Shown here one piece after another: positions 1-5,962 of a stretch of DNA of 8,428 nucleotides. This stretch comes from Dictyoglomota bacterium (GTDB lineage Bacteria > Dictyoglomota > Dictyoglomia > Dictyoglomales > Dictyoglomaceae). The position numbers and the translations under genes were made by a program. Location of the stretch: NCBI GenBank assembly GCA_029776735.1, contig JAKOUL010000051.1, positions 1 through 8,428 of the forward strand. The letters are read 5' to 3'. The notes under the pieces were generated by a model that had not been told where the DNA came from, searched no databases, and was given only the letters and a program-made list of their open reading frames with translations. Each line of letters begins with the position of its first letter. The first letter of the stretch is position 1.

Positions 1-1
1 G

Positions 2-1054
2 CCTGGTTTTATTATGATACTACCAGACGAAAAAGATATAAATAAACTAAGCGGGTTTAAAGAGATCGTTAAGCTTTTTCAAGCTTTCTATGAGTATAAA
101 AATTGGATTGAGATTTTAGGTCTTGTAGATGTTTCTTCTTTGAATGAAACCATTGAAAAAGGTGAAGTTTCTGAGGTGATAAAAGTAGCAGAAGCACTGC
201 ATGAGAAGAAGATTGCACAGATTGCTGATGAGATCTGTTCTAAACTTCCAGATCTTAAACTGGTATTAATTGCTGGTCCTTCCTCAGCTGGAAAGACTAC
301 TTTTAGCAAGAGGCTTCAGATCCAATTAAAGGTTAATGGTTTAAACCCTATAGTGATTGAAACAGATGATTATTTCTTACCTCCTGAATATATAGCTCGG
401 GATGAATTTGGAAATTATGATTTTGATAATCCCAATGCCCTGGATATCCCTCTTCTTAATGAACATTTAAATATCCTTATGAATGGTGGAGAGGTTGAGC
501 TTCCTCATTATAATTTTCAAAAGAGAAGGAGAGAAAATTCAGGAAAAGTAGTAAAAATTGATAATAGAAGCATAATAGTAATGGAGGGGATTCATGCATT
601 AAATCCAGACTTAACAACACTTGTCCCAGGATATATGAAGTATCATATATTTGTAAGTGCTTTAACCCATCTTAATATTGATAATCAAAATAGAGTCCCT
701 ACTACTGATTCCAGGCTTATAAGAAGAATTGTAAGAGATAGTATATTTAGGGGATATGGAGCCATAGATTCTATTAGACAATGGCCATCGGTAAGAAGGG
801 CAGAAGATCTTTATATATTTCCTACTCAAGAAAGAGCTGATGTGATGTTTAATTCTGCTTTAGTATATGAATTTTCAGTACTTAAACTTTTTGCAGAGCC
901 TATGTTAAAGGTTTTGCCATCACATTATCCAGAATATCCAGAGGCAAAAAGGCTTCTTGATATCCTTTCCCATTTCTTACCTCTTTCTCCTACAGAAGTG
1001 CCTATGACCTCTATATTAAGAGAATTTATAGGGGGGAGTTCTTTTACTTACTAA
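2..1054 (+). CDS. Uridine kinase-like nucleoside kinase, 3' part (5' end outside the window)
   Basis: P-loop kinase of the uridine kinase/phosphoribulokinase group, expected to phosphorylate a nucleoside at the 5' hydroxyl using ATP or GTP. Numbering from the first in-window ATG (position 14), the Walker A motif GPSSAGKT is at residues 88-95. It is followed by TDDYF at 117-121, which holds the likely catalytic Asp, by an EGIHALNP block at 191-198, and by an Arg-rich segment (RLIRRIVRD, 234-242). The frame stays open upstream of that ATG to the window edge (Pro-Gly-Phe-Ile precede the Met), and about 80 residues lie before the P-loop. This fits the long (about 550 aa) bacterial kinases that carry an N-terminal TGS/threonyl-tRNA-synthetase-like region, so the 5' part is probably cut off by the window rather than truly lost. 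The substrate cannot be read from sequence. The stop overlaps the cysK stop by 4 bp, tail to tail, with no terminator between them. Confidence 0.85.
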   Translation, partial: PGFIMILPDEKDINKLSGFKEIVKLFQAFYEYKNWIEILGLVDVSSLNETIEKGEVSEVIKVAEALHEKKIAQIADEICSKLPDLKLVLIAGPSSAGKTTFSKRLQIQLKVNGLNPIVIETDDYFLPPEYIARDEFGNYDFDNPNALDIPLLNEHLNILMNGGEVELPHYNFQKRRRENSGKVVKIDNRSIIVMEGIHALNPDLTTLVPGYMKYHIFVSALTHLNIDNQNRVPTTDSRLIRRIVRDSIFRGYGAIDSIRQWPSVRRAEDLYIFPTQERADVMFNSALVYEFSVLKLFAEPMLKVLPSHYPEYPEAKRLLDILSHFLPLSPTEVPMTSILREFIGGSSFTY

Positions 1055-1986
1055 GTCTTGTATTCTTCAAATAATTCAGTAGATATATATCTTTCTCCAG
1101 TATCAGGAATAATTACTACGATCATTTTACCTTTATTCTCTTCTCTTTCAGCCACCTTTATGGCTCCATAAACGGCAGCACCTGAAGATATTCCACATAA
1201 AAGACCTTCTTCTTTCATCAATCTTTTAGCCATATTTATGGCATCAGAGTCTTCTACTTGAATGATCTCATCTAAAATCTTTGTATTTAAAACCTTTGGG
1301 ATAAAACCTGCTCCTATGCCTTGAATATTATGAGAGGATGGTTTTCCTCCAGAAAGGACTGGAGATTTTGCAGGCTCAACTGCTATAATTTTTACATCGG
1401 GTTTTTTGGATTTTAATGCCTCACCTATTCCTGTTAATGTCCCTCCAGTACCTACTCCTCCTACCACTATATCTACTTTTCCATCGGTATCTCCCCATAT
1501 CTCCTCTGCAGTAGCTTTCCTATGGATCTCAGGATTTGCAGGATTTTCAAACTGCATTGGGACAAAATATTTATCTGACTCTTTTTCTACAATCTCGTTC
1601 AATTTATTGATAGCTCCTTGCATACCTTTTTCCTTAGGTGTAAGGATAATTTCAGCCCCAAAAGCACGAAGAAGGGCTCTCCTCTCAAGACTCATATTTT
1701 CAGGCATTACTAATATTAGTTTATATCCTTTTACAGCAGATATAAAAGCAAGGGCAATTCCTGTATTCCCAGATGTAGGTTCTATGATTATCTTATCCTT
1801 ATTTAATTTTCCTTCTTTTTCTGCGGAATCTATCATAGAAAATCCAATTCTATCCTTTACACTTCCTGCTGGGTTAAAAAATTCAAGCTTTGCAATGACT
1901 TCTGCATAACAATTTTTTGTAACGCTATTTAATCTTACTAAAGGAGTATTACCTATAAGTTCAATAATATTATTTGCTATTTTCAT
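1051..1986 (-). CDS. cysK: Cysteine synthase (O-acetylserine sulfhydrylase), PLP-dependent
   Basis: Makes L-cysteine from O-acetylserine and sulfide in the cytoplasm. The 311-aa product has the family's usual length and all main motifs: the PLP lysine in GSVKDR (Lys44), the substrate-binding loop TSGNTG (71-76), QFENPANP (145-152), the PLP-phosphate loop GVGTGGT (177-183), and GISSGA (265-270) with the serine that contacts the cofactor ring nitrogen. QFENPAN and the short C-terminus fit an O-acetylserine enzyme rather than cystathionine beta-synthase, which carries extra domains. The ATG follows a good GGAGGG ribosome site at about 7 nt. lexA ends 28 nt upstream on the same strand with no terminator or clear promoter between, so the two are probably co-transcribed. 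The 3' end shares 4 bp with the convergent kinase gene. Whether it prefers free sulfide or another sulfur donor cannot be judged from sequence. Confidence 0.95.
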   Translation of the reverse strand: MKIANNIIELIGNTPLVRLNSVTKNCYAEVIAKLEFFNPAGSVKDRIGFSMIDSAEKEGKLNKDKIIIEPTSGNTGIALAFISAVKGYKLILVMPENMSLERRALLRAFGAEIILTPKEKGMQGAINKLNEIVEKESDKYFVPMQFENPANPEIHRKATAEEIWGDTDGKVDIVVGGVGTGGTLTGIGEALKSKKPDVKIIAVEPAKSPVLSGGKPSSHNIQGIGAGFIPKVLNTKILDEIIQVEDSDAINMAKRLMKEEGLLCGISSGAAVYGAIKVAEREENKGKMIVVIIPDTGERYISTELFEEYKT

Positions 1987-2014
1987 AGCAAGCCCTCCAT
2001 TACCTAAGTGTTAT

Positions 2015-2605
2015 CTATAAAGTTCGGTAAAGTCCTATCACTTTTCCAATGATAGAAAAAGGTGGATATATGATAGGATACTTTTCATTAGCAGGTTTAA
2101 GGCAAAAAGTACCATTATCTTCAGAGAGCATCTTTACTGTGGACTCATCTCCTATAAGTGCCACTACAATATCTCCTTTATTTGCAAAATTCTGTTTTTG
2201 TACAATGACCAAATCTCCGTCAAGAATATGAGCACCCTCCATACTATCTCCTTTTACTTTAAGGAGAAATGCTCCTTCTCTATTTTTTATAATTCTTTCA
2301 GGGACAGGGATATAATCATCTATGATTTCAGGAGATTCCACTGGAATACCAGCCTTTATAGTACCTAAAAGAGGAAGATAAGCATAGCTTTCTCCAGAAA
2401 AGTTTTTTAAATAAAATCTTCCATTTCCATCTTGGCTAAGATATCCCTTTTTTACAAGAGCCTTCATGTGAAAAAAGCTTGAACCTGAGGAATTAAACCC
2501 AAGAGCTTTTGAGACCTCTCTTACTGTAGGGAATCTACCTTCCCTTTCCCAGAAGTCTTTTATGAACTCAAGTACTTCTTTTTGTTTTTTGCTTAACGTT
2601 TGCAT
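2015..2605 (-). CDS. lexA: LexA repressor, self-cleaving SOS regulator
   Basis: Represses SOS genes and cleaves itself when stimulated by RecA bound to single-stranded DNA. With the start chosen here it is 196 aa (E. coli LexA has 202). An N-terminal winged helix-turn-helix spans about residues 1-65. The scissile pair Ala85-Gly86 is in GTIKAG, the nucleophile Ser121 is in GDSMEG, and the general-base Lys158 is in STVKML, so autoproteolysis should be intact. The start at 2605 (MQTLSKKQ) aligns with the normal LexA N-terminus. An in-frame ATG at 2620 would add five residues, MINFN. Neither start has a Shine-Dalgarno sequence, and a TATGAT box at 2616-2621 (read on the minus strand) would start a nearly leaderless mRNA at 2605. 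The recognition-helix region, FNSSGSSFFHMKAL, differs from both the E. coli and Bacillus forms, so the operator may be non-standard. cysK follows 28 nt downstream. Confidence 0.93.
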   Translation of the reverse strand: MQTLSKKQKEVLEFIKDFWEREGRFPTVREVSKALGFNSSGSSFFHMKALVKKGYLSQDGNGRFYLKNFSGESYAYLPLLGTIKAGIPVESPEIIDDYIPVPERIIKNREGAFLLKVKGDSMEGAHILDGDLVIVQKQNFANKGDIVVALIGDESTVKMLSEDNGTFCLKPANEKYPIIYPPFSIIGKVIGLYRTL

Positions 2606-2610
2606 GTTAA

Positions 2611-2625
2611 AGTTTATCATAAACT
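2611..2625. promoter_or_regulatory. Perfect 15-bp palindrome upstream of lexA, candidate LexA operator
   Basis: AGTTTAT-C-ATAAACT has two perfect 7-bp arms around one central base. It lies 6-20 nt upstream of the preferred lexA start and covers a possible -10 box for lexA (TATGAT on the minus strand). It also sits immediately before the -35 box of the rightward promoter. The position suits an autoregulatory operator. It matches neither the CTGT-N8-ACAG proteobacterial box nor the GAAC-N4-GTTC Gram-positive box. One half-site copy, AGTTTAT, recurs at 2773-2779. The palindrome is directly visible; binding by LexA is inferred. Confidence 0.5.
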
Positions 2626-2626
2626 A

Positions 2627-2654
2627 TTGACATAAAAAAGATTTTTAGTAAAAT
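2627..2654 (+). promoter_or_regulatory. Housekeeping-type promoter for the exported beta-rich protein
   Basis: A perfect -35 box TTGACA (2627-2632) and a -10 box TAAAAT (2649-2654) are separated by 16 nt. The promoter at the right edge of the window uses the same two hexamers with the same spacing. Transcription would start near 2661, giving a leader of about 158 nt before the ATG at 2819. It is the only strong promoter seen in the lexA/porin intergenic region. Confidence 0.75.
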
Positions 2655-2669
2655 AACAAGTAGTTAAAT

Positions 2670-2763
2670 TTTTTTGAGGCGGCAAGAAAGGAGGTGAAAG
2701 AGAAACCTTTAGGTTGCTCCTCAAAAAAGAAACTGGTAAGGGAAGGCTACGGAACTTACTAGT
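2670..2763 (+). promoter_or_regulatory. Structured 5' leader RNA, two hairpins, of unknown class
   Basis: Two predicted hairpins lie between the promoter and the exported-protein gene. The first closes with a perfect 10-bp stem (2670-2679 with 2719-2728), then an internal loop, GCAA/TTGC (2682-2685 with 2714-2717), and an inner AAAGG/CCTTT stem (2687-2691 with 2706-2710). The second is a 9-bp stem with one G-U pair (2732-2740 with 2755-2763) around a 14-nt purine-rich loop, 2741-2754. Neither is followed by a U-run, so they do not look like terminators. The layout suits a cis-acting RNA, either a regulator or a stabiliser. I do not recognise a known riboswitch core. The pairings were found by eye. 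Confidence 0.5.
2685..2697 (+). promoter_or_regulatory. Extended Shine-Dalgarno-like element without a usable start codon
   Basis: AGAAAGGAGGTGA would pair over 13 nt with the 3' tail of a typical 16S rRNA, yet no ATG follows at working distance. It lies about 25 nt after the predicted transcript start and more than 120 nt before the real start codon, which has its own ribosome site (AAGGGGGT, 2802-2809). It contains GAAAGGAGG, the core of the STAB-SD elements known to stabilise Bacillus mRNAs by binding 30S subunits near the 5' end. A stabilising role here is inferred. Part of it could pair inside the first leader hairpin. Confidence 0.5.
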
Positions 2764-2818
2764 GAATTATAAAGTTTATTTAAAAAAAATTTAAAAATCC
2801 TAAGGGGGTCAAAGAGAT

Positions 2819-3898
2819 ATGAAAAAATTAGGTTTGTTATTGGTTCTCGTTCTTTTAATAGTTCCTGCATTTGCTGCTAATATAAATACATCAAGCTGGA
2901 TTGGTGTAGGTTTCCATACAAGAGTTCTTCCTTTTAGCGATGGGTATGGTCCTGCATGGGGTACATGGGCAAGTGGAAATATAAACTATTCTCTATCAGG
3001 AAGTTCTAATTTGGGATCTGTTAATGGTAATGTCCAAATAGATGTTGCTGGTGCATCATTAGGAAGTAACTGGGTATCTGGAACCATTACTTTCTCCAAA
3101 GTAGCAGGGCTCTTAGATTTATCCTTCCACAAGGGTACTTTGGATGTGAGCGGTACACAACTTCTTGGAAGTGGTTTTTCAGGAAGTACAGGAATTAAAG
3201 GAGTAGTTGGAGTAGCACCATTAACTCTTACTGTAGGATACGCTCCTGCAGATACTTGGTGGAAGTCTGATTTAGTAAACGATTCTGTTCTTGCATTAAG
3301 AGGAGATGTTTCTTTACCCTTTGCTATATCTCTCTATGGCTTAATTACAAAGGGAGCAGGAACTACTTCTTTAGATTATGCAGTTGGAGCTTCTGCAACT
3401 CCTATTACTGCTCCAGTAAGTCTCACTGTATTTGGAGAATATGCTGGAAGTGAACAACTTGTTGGTGCAACAGTAAAGGCTCTTGGTGGAAAGGTAACTG
3501 TAGGTGGAAATTATAAGCTTCAGGCAGGGAAATATTCTGTTTCCGCTACAGTAGATGGTGTAGTACCAAATTTAAAAGCTTATGTGGAATATAACACTGC
3601 AGAATTATATACATTATGGGGTTATGTATCTGCTTCTCTTCCTGTTCCAGTAGGCTCTTTATCCCTTGGAGCAGCTCTTGCTAACGGGACAGATACTCTA
3701 TTGGGTGGATTTGCAAAACATTCCTACTCTTTTGGTGGTGGAGTAACTCATGATTTATTAGTAGGCTACGGATTTGATTGGGATGACTATAGCGCTAATG
3801 GTTGGAATAGAGGAAACTTAACTGGAGCTAATGATCTCTGGGGAGTTGATGTAACAGGTAAAGTTTACTTAGAAAGTAAGTTAATGATTGGATTCTAA
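2819..3898 (+). CDS. Exported beta-rich protein, probable outer-membrane beta-barrel (porin-like)
   Basis: The 359-aa product starts with a clear Sec signal peptide: Lys2-Lys3, then a Leu/Val/Ile core to about residue 15, then Pro-Ala-Phe-Ala with likely cleavage after Ala19. The mature part of about 340 residues has no cysteine and no SLH domain. It is rich in Gly, Ser, Thr, Val and aromatics, in short alternating stretches typical of amphipathic beta strands separated by Gly/Asp/Asn turns. It ends YLESKLMIGF, with a terminal Phe and hydrophobic residues at -2, -4 and -8, like the C-terminal beta signal of barrels inserted by the BAM complex. I do not recognise a specific family, so the pore role is inferred. 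A dedicated strong promoter, a long leader, a ribosome site AAGGGGGT about 9 nt before the ATG, an A/U-rich stretch before it, and a strong terminator all point to an abundant product made from a single-gene transcript. A secreted surface-layer protein is the main alternative. Confidence 0.7.
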   Translation: MKKLGLLLVLVLLIVPAFAANINTSSWIGVGFHTRVLPFSDGYGPAWGTWASGNINYSLSGSSNLGSVNGNVQIDVAGASLGSNWVSGTITFSKVAGLLDLSFHKGTLDVSGTQLLGSGFSGSTGIKGVVGVAPLTLTVGYAPADTWWKSDLVNDSVLALRGDVSLPFAISLYGLITKGAGTTSLDYAVGASATPITAPVSLTVFGEYAGSEQLVGATVKALGGKVTVGGNYKLQAGKYSVSATVDGVVPNLKAYVEYNTAELYTLWGYVSASLPVPVGSLSLGAALANGTDTLLGGFAKHSYSFGGGVTHDLLVGYGFDWDDYSANGWNRGNLTGANDLWGVDVTGKVYLESKLMIGF

Positions 3899-3912
3899 CC
3901 ATTAAAATTTCT

Positions 3913-3945
3913 GCCCCCGCCCAAATTTGGGCGGGGCTTTTTTTT
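3913..3945 (+). terminator. Strong intrinsic terminator of the exported-protein gene
   Basis: CCCCGCCC (3915-3922) pairs perfectly with GGGCGGGG (3929-3936) across an AAATTT centre, and eight T follow from 3938 to 3945. It begins 14 nt after the stop codon. The GC-rich stem stands out from the AT-rich surroundings. It ends only 11 nt before the mntA start codon. Confidence 0.95.
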
Positions 3946-3956
3946 ATTTTCTCAAA

Positions 3957-4343
3957 ATGAAAAACATTATTCCCAAATTGAAAGATTTGAAAATTGCTCT
4001 TCTTTATCTTTTTGGTTCCTCGGTTTTGGGAACTGAGAGAGAAGATAGTGATGTGGATATTGGTGTAGTTTTTTTAGATGATAACATTCTTAAAGACTCT
4101 TTGAAGGTTTATAATGCTCTCTATGAGATTCTTTCTCCTATTTTCCCAGAAAAAGAACTGGATATTGTATTTTTAGATAGGGCACCTTTGACTTTAAAAT
4201 TTGAGGTCGTAACTACAGGAAGGGTAATATATAAAATTTCAGAAGATTATGATTGCAATTATAAAGAGAAAGTAGTAAAAGAATATATAGATTTTAAACC
4301 TCTTTTAGATGAACAAGATCAGGAGCTTTTGAAAAGATTATGA
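3957..4343 (+). CDS. mntA: MntA-type minimal nucleotidyltransferase antitoxin
   Basis: Minimal nucleotidyltransferase of 128 aa. In characterised systems MntA transfers AMP from ATP onto a tyrosine of its partner HepT and so blocks the toxin. The signature GSX10DXD is exact: Gly20-Ser21, ten residues, then Asp32-Val-Asp34. A third acidic position, likely Asp69, lies in ELDIVFLD. The start at 3957 is the only ATG upstream of the motif. A TTG at 3927 would extend the frame by ten residues, but it lies in the terminator stem and is implausible. No Shine-Dalgarno sequence precedes 3957, so initiation is probably weak or leaderless. No good promoter fits between the terminator and the start; a weak TTAATG-N16-TAAAAT match at 3881-3908 would put the terminator hairpin at the start of the RNA. 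The stop overlaps the hepT start as ATGA. Activity is inferred from motif and pairing. Confidence 0.9.
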   Translation: MKNIIPKLKDLKIALLYLFGSSVLGTEREDSDVDIGVVFLDDNILKDSLKVYNALYEILSPIFPEKELDIVFLDRAPLTLKFEVVTTGRVIYKISEDYDCNYKEKVVKEYIDFKPLLDEQDQELLKRL

Positions 4344-4798
4344 ATAAAATGCCTTTAAATAGAGAAGTCATTCTTTCAAGAATAAGAGAGATAGAGAAAG
4401 ATATTGATAAACTTTCAGAATTTAAAAATTTCTCTTTAGAAGAATTTAAAATGGGAGAAAATTTTGCTATTGGAGAACATTATTTAAGAAGAGCTTTGGA
4501 GGCAGTTTTTGATATAGGAAATCATATTCTTTCACGAGTGCCTGGAATGAGAGCATCTACATATAAAGAGATAGCCTTAGGACTTCTTAATGAAAAGATT
4601 GTCCCTGAAGATTTTGCCCAAGACAAGCTTTTGAAAATGGCAGCGTATAGAAATAGATTAGTTCATTTTTATTCAGAGGTATCTATAGAAGAAATGTATG
4701 AAATAATTCAAAATAATTTAGGAGATTTGGAAGAATTTTTGAAATATATAAAAGATCTTTTAGAAAATCCTGAGAAGTTTAACTTTACTATTATTTAG
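4340..4798 (+). CDS. hepT: HepT-like HEPN toxin (DUF86 family ribonuclease)
   Basis: All-helical HEPN protein of 152 aa. Characterised HepT proteins are RNases, silenced when MntA adds AMP to a tyrosine next to the active site. The full RX4HXY motif is present as RNRLVHFY: Arg104, His109 and Tyr111, the last being the expected AMPylation target. An N-terminal helix (about 7-30), a conserved stretch around [19 protein letters not shown] (45-63) and a charged C-terminal helix (about 116-141) fit the family, and the length is typical. The ATG is embedded in ATGA with the mntA stop, which suggests translational coupling and a fixed antitoxin-to-toxin ratio. An AGGAG at 4321-4325 is rather far from the start. 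The stop overlaps the dnaJ stop by 4 bp on the opposite strand, with no terminator, so heat-shock read-through would be antisense to this gene. The motifs are intact and there is no sign of decay. Confidence 0.9.
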   Translation: MNKMPLNREVILSRIREIEKDIDKLSEFKNFSLEEFKMGENFAIGEHYLRRALEAVFDIGNHILSRVPGMRASTYKEIALGLLNEKIVPEDFAQDKLLKMAAYRNRLVHFYSEVSIEEMYEIIQNNLGDLEEFLKYIKDLLENPEKFNFTII

Positions 4799-5961
4799 GA
4801 TCCTTTTTTAAACGCCTCTTTTATTTGATCAAAAAAATTTCTACCATTTTCCTCCACATTTATTCCTCTTACCTTTGCAAGTTCCAAAAGAAGTTCCTTT
4901 TCTTTTAAAGAGAGATTTTTAGGTACTGTAATAAGTACTTTTATCTTCTGGTCTCCTCGTCTGGAAGGATTATTTAAATAGGGTATTCCTTTGCCTTTTA
5001 GGGTTATTACTTCACCTGTTTGAGTCCCAGGCTTTATAGATATCTTTTCATTTCCTTCTAATGTTGGAATCTCTATTTCTCCACCTAAGATGGCTGTTAG
5101 ATAATCTACAGGCAGATCTATCCATATATCCTCTCCATCTCTTTTGAAGATCTTATGAGGCTCTACGTGTACATAAATGTAGATATCTCCGTTTGGTCCT
5201 CCATATTCTCCTGATTCTCCTTCTCCTGAAAGTCTTATTACATATCCATCATCTACTCCAGCTGGGACTTTAAACTCAATCTTTCTTTTGTTTCTTACCT
5301 TTCCAGTTCCGTGGCATTCATGACAGGGCTTTGAAATGAATTTTCCTGTTCCTCCACACTTAGGGCAGGTGGTTACTTGAACAAATTGACCAAAAGGTGT
5401 TTGTCTTGCCTGTCTTACCTGTCCTGTGCCGTTACACATATCACAGGTTACAGGTGAAGTACCAGGTTCTGCCCCACTTCCTCCACATACATTACATGCC
5501 TCAAGTCTTGTAACAGATATCTCTTTTTTGCCACCAAAAGCAGCCTCTTCTAAGGTTATATGGATGTCAGCTCTTAAATCTGCCCCTTTTCTTGGAGATC
5601 TTCGTGTCTCTCTTCTGCCAAATATATCTCCAAAGATGGAATCTCCAAAGAAGTCTGAGAAGATATCTTCAAAGGTTCTTCCAAAATTGCCAAAGTCCTG
5701 AGGTCCCCAGCCTTGATTTCCATATCCTGAGAAGTCTCCCGCTGCTGCATTTCCGAATCGGTCATACTGAGCTCTCTTTTGAGGATCGGAAAGTACCTCA
5801 TAGGCTTCATTAATCTCTTTAAATTTATCCTGGGCACCCGGATCCTTATTTAGATCCGGGTGATATTGTCTAACTAATTTTCTATATGCCTTTTTTATGT
5901 CTTCCTGGGTTGCATTTCGGTCTACACCCAGGATTTCATAATAATCTTTTTGAGTGGGCAT
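4795..5961 (-). CDS. dnaJ: Chaperone DnaJ (class A Hsp40)
   Basis: Co-chaperone that delivers unfolded substrates to DnaK and stimulates its ATPase. The 388-aa product has full class A architecture: a J domain (about 5-70) with His34-Pro35-Asp36, a Gly/Phe-rich linker (about 75-115), a zinc-binding domain with all four CXXCXGXG repeats (Cys156/159, 173/176, 199/202, 213/216), and a C-terminal substrate-binding and dimerisation region. Both zinc sites should form. It starts 1 nt after the dnaK stop; an AAGGTG ribosome site lies within the end of dnaK, so the two are translationally linked. It is the last gene seen in the CIRCE-controlled operon. Its stop overlaps the convergent hepT stop by 4 bp and no terminator hairpin follows, so the 3' end of the operon message probably lies inside hepT-mntA. 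Confidence 0.98.
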   Translation of the reverse strand: MPTQKDYYEILGVDRNATQEDIKKAYRKLVRQYHPDLNKDPGAQDKFKEINEAYEVLSDPQKRAQYDRFGNAAAGDFSGYGNQGWGPQDFGNFGRTFEDIFSDFFGDSIFGDIFGRRETRRSPRKGADLRADIHITLEEAAFGGKKEISVTRLEACNVCGGSGAEPGTSPVTCDMCNGTGQVRQARQTPFGQFVQVTTCPKCGGTGKFISKPCHECHGTGKVRNKRKIEFKVPAGVDDGYVIRLSGEGESGEYGGPNGDIYIYVHVEPHKIFKRDGEDIWIDLPVDYLTAILGGEIEIPTLEGNEKISIKPGTQTGEVITLKGKGIPYLNNPSRRGDQKIKVLITVPKNLSLKEKELLLELAKVRGINVEENGRNFFDQIKEAFKKGS

Positions 5962-5962
5962 A

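Noticed and set aside
1406..1909. Open frame of 167 codons on the plus strand opposite cysK
   Set aside because: It lies entirely antisense to a clear cysteine synthase, has no ribosome site and no recognisable domain. It is a shadow frame, as are the other frames opposite dnaJ, dnaK, grpE and lexA.
2670..2728. First leader hairpin read as a transcription terminator or attenuator
   Set aside because: The 3' arm ends in A-residues rather than a U-run on both strands, so it has no intrinsic-terminator form.
2694..2762. Small frame of 22 codons starting at GTG in the leader (VKEKPLGCSSKKKLVREGYGTY)
   Set aside because: The GTG overlaps the AGGAGG itself, so that sequence cannot serve as its ribosome site, and the frame coincides with the hairpin-forming region.
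3927..3956. TTG start extending mntA by ten codons
   Set aside because: It lies within the terminator stem and T-run, has no ribosome site and adds residues unlike the family.
4750..4761. Palindrome AAAAGATCTTTT near the hepT end as a terminator
   Set aside because: It is a short, AT-rich stem with almost no loop and no GC core, so it is unlikely to stop transcription, especially in a thermophile.
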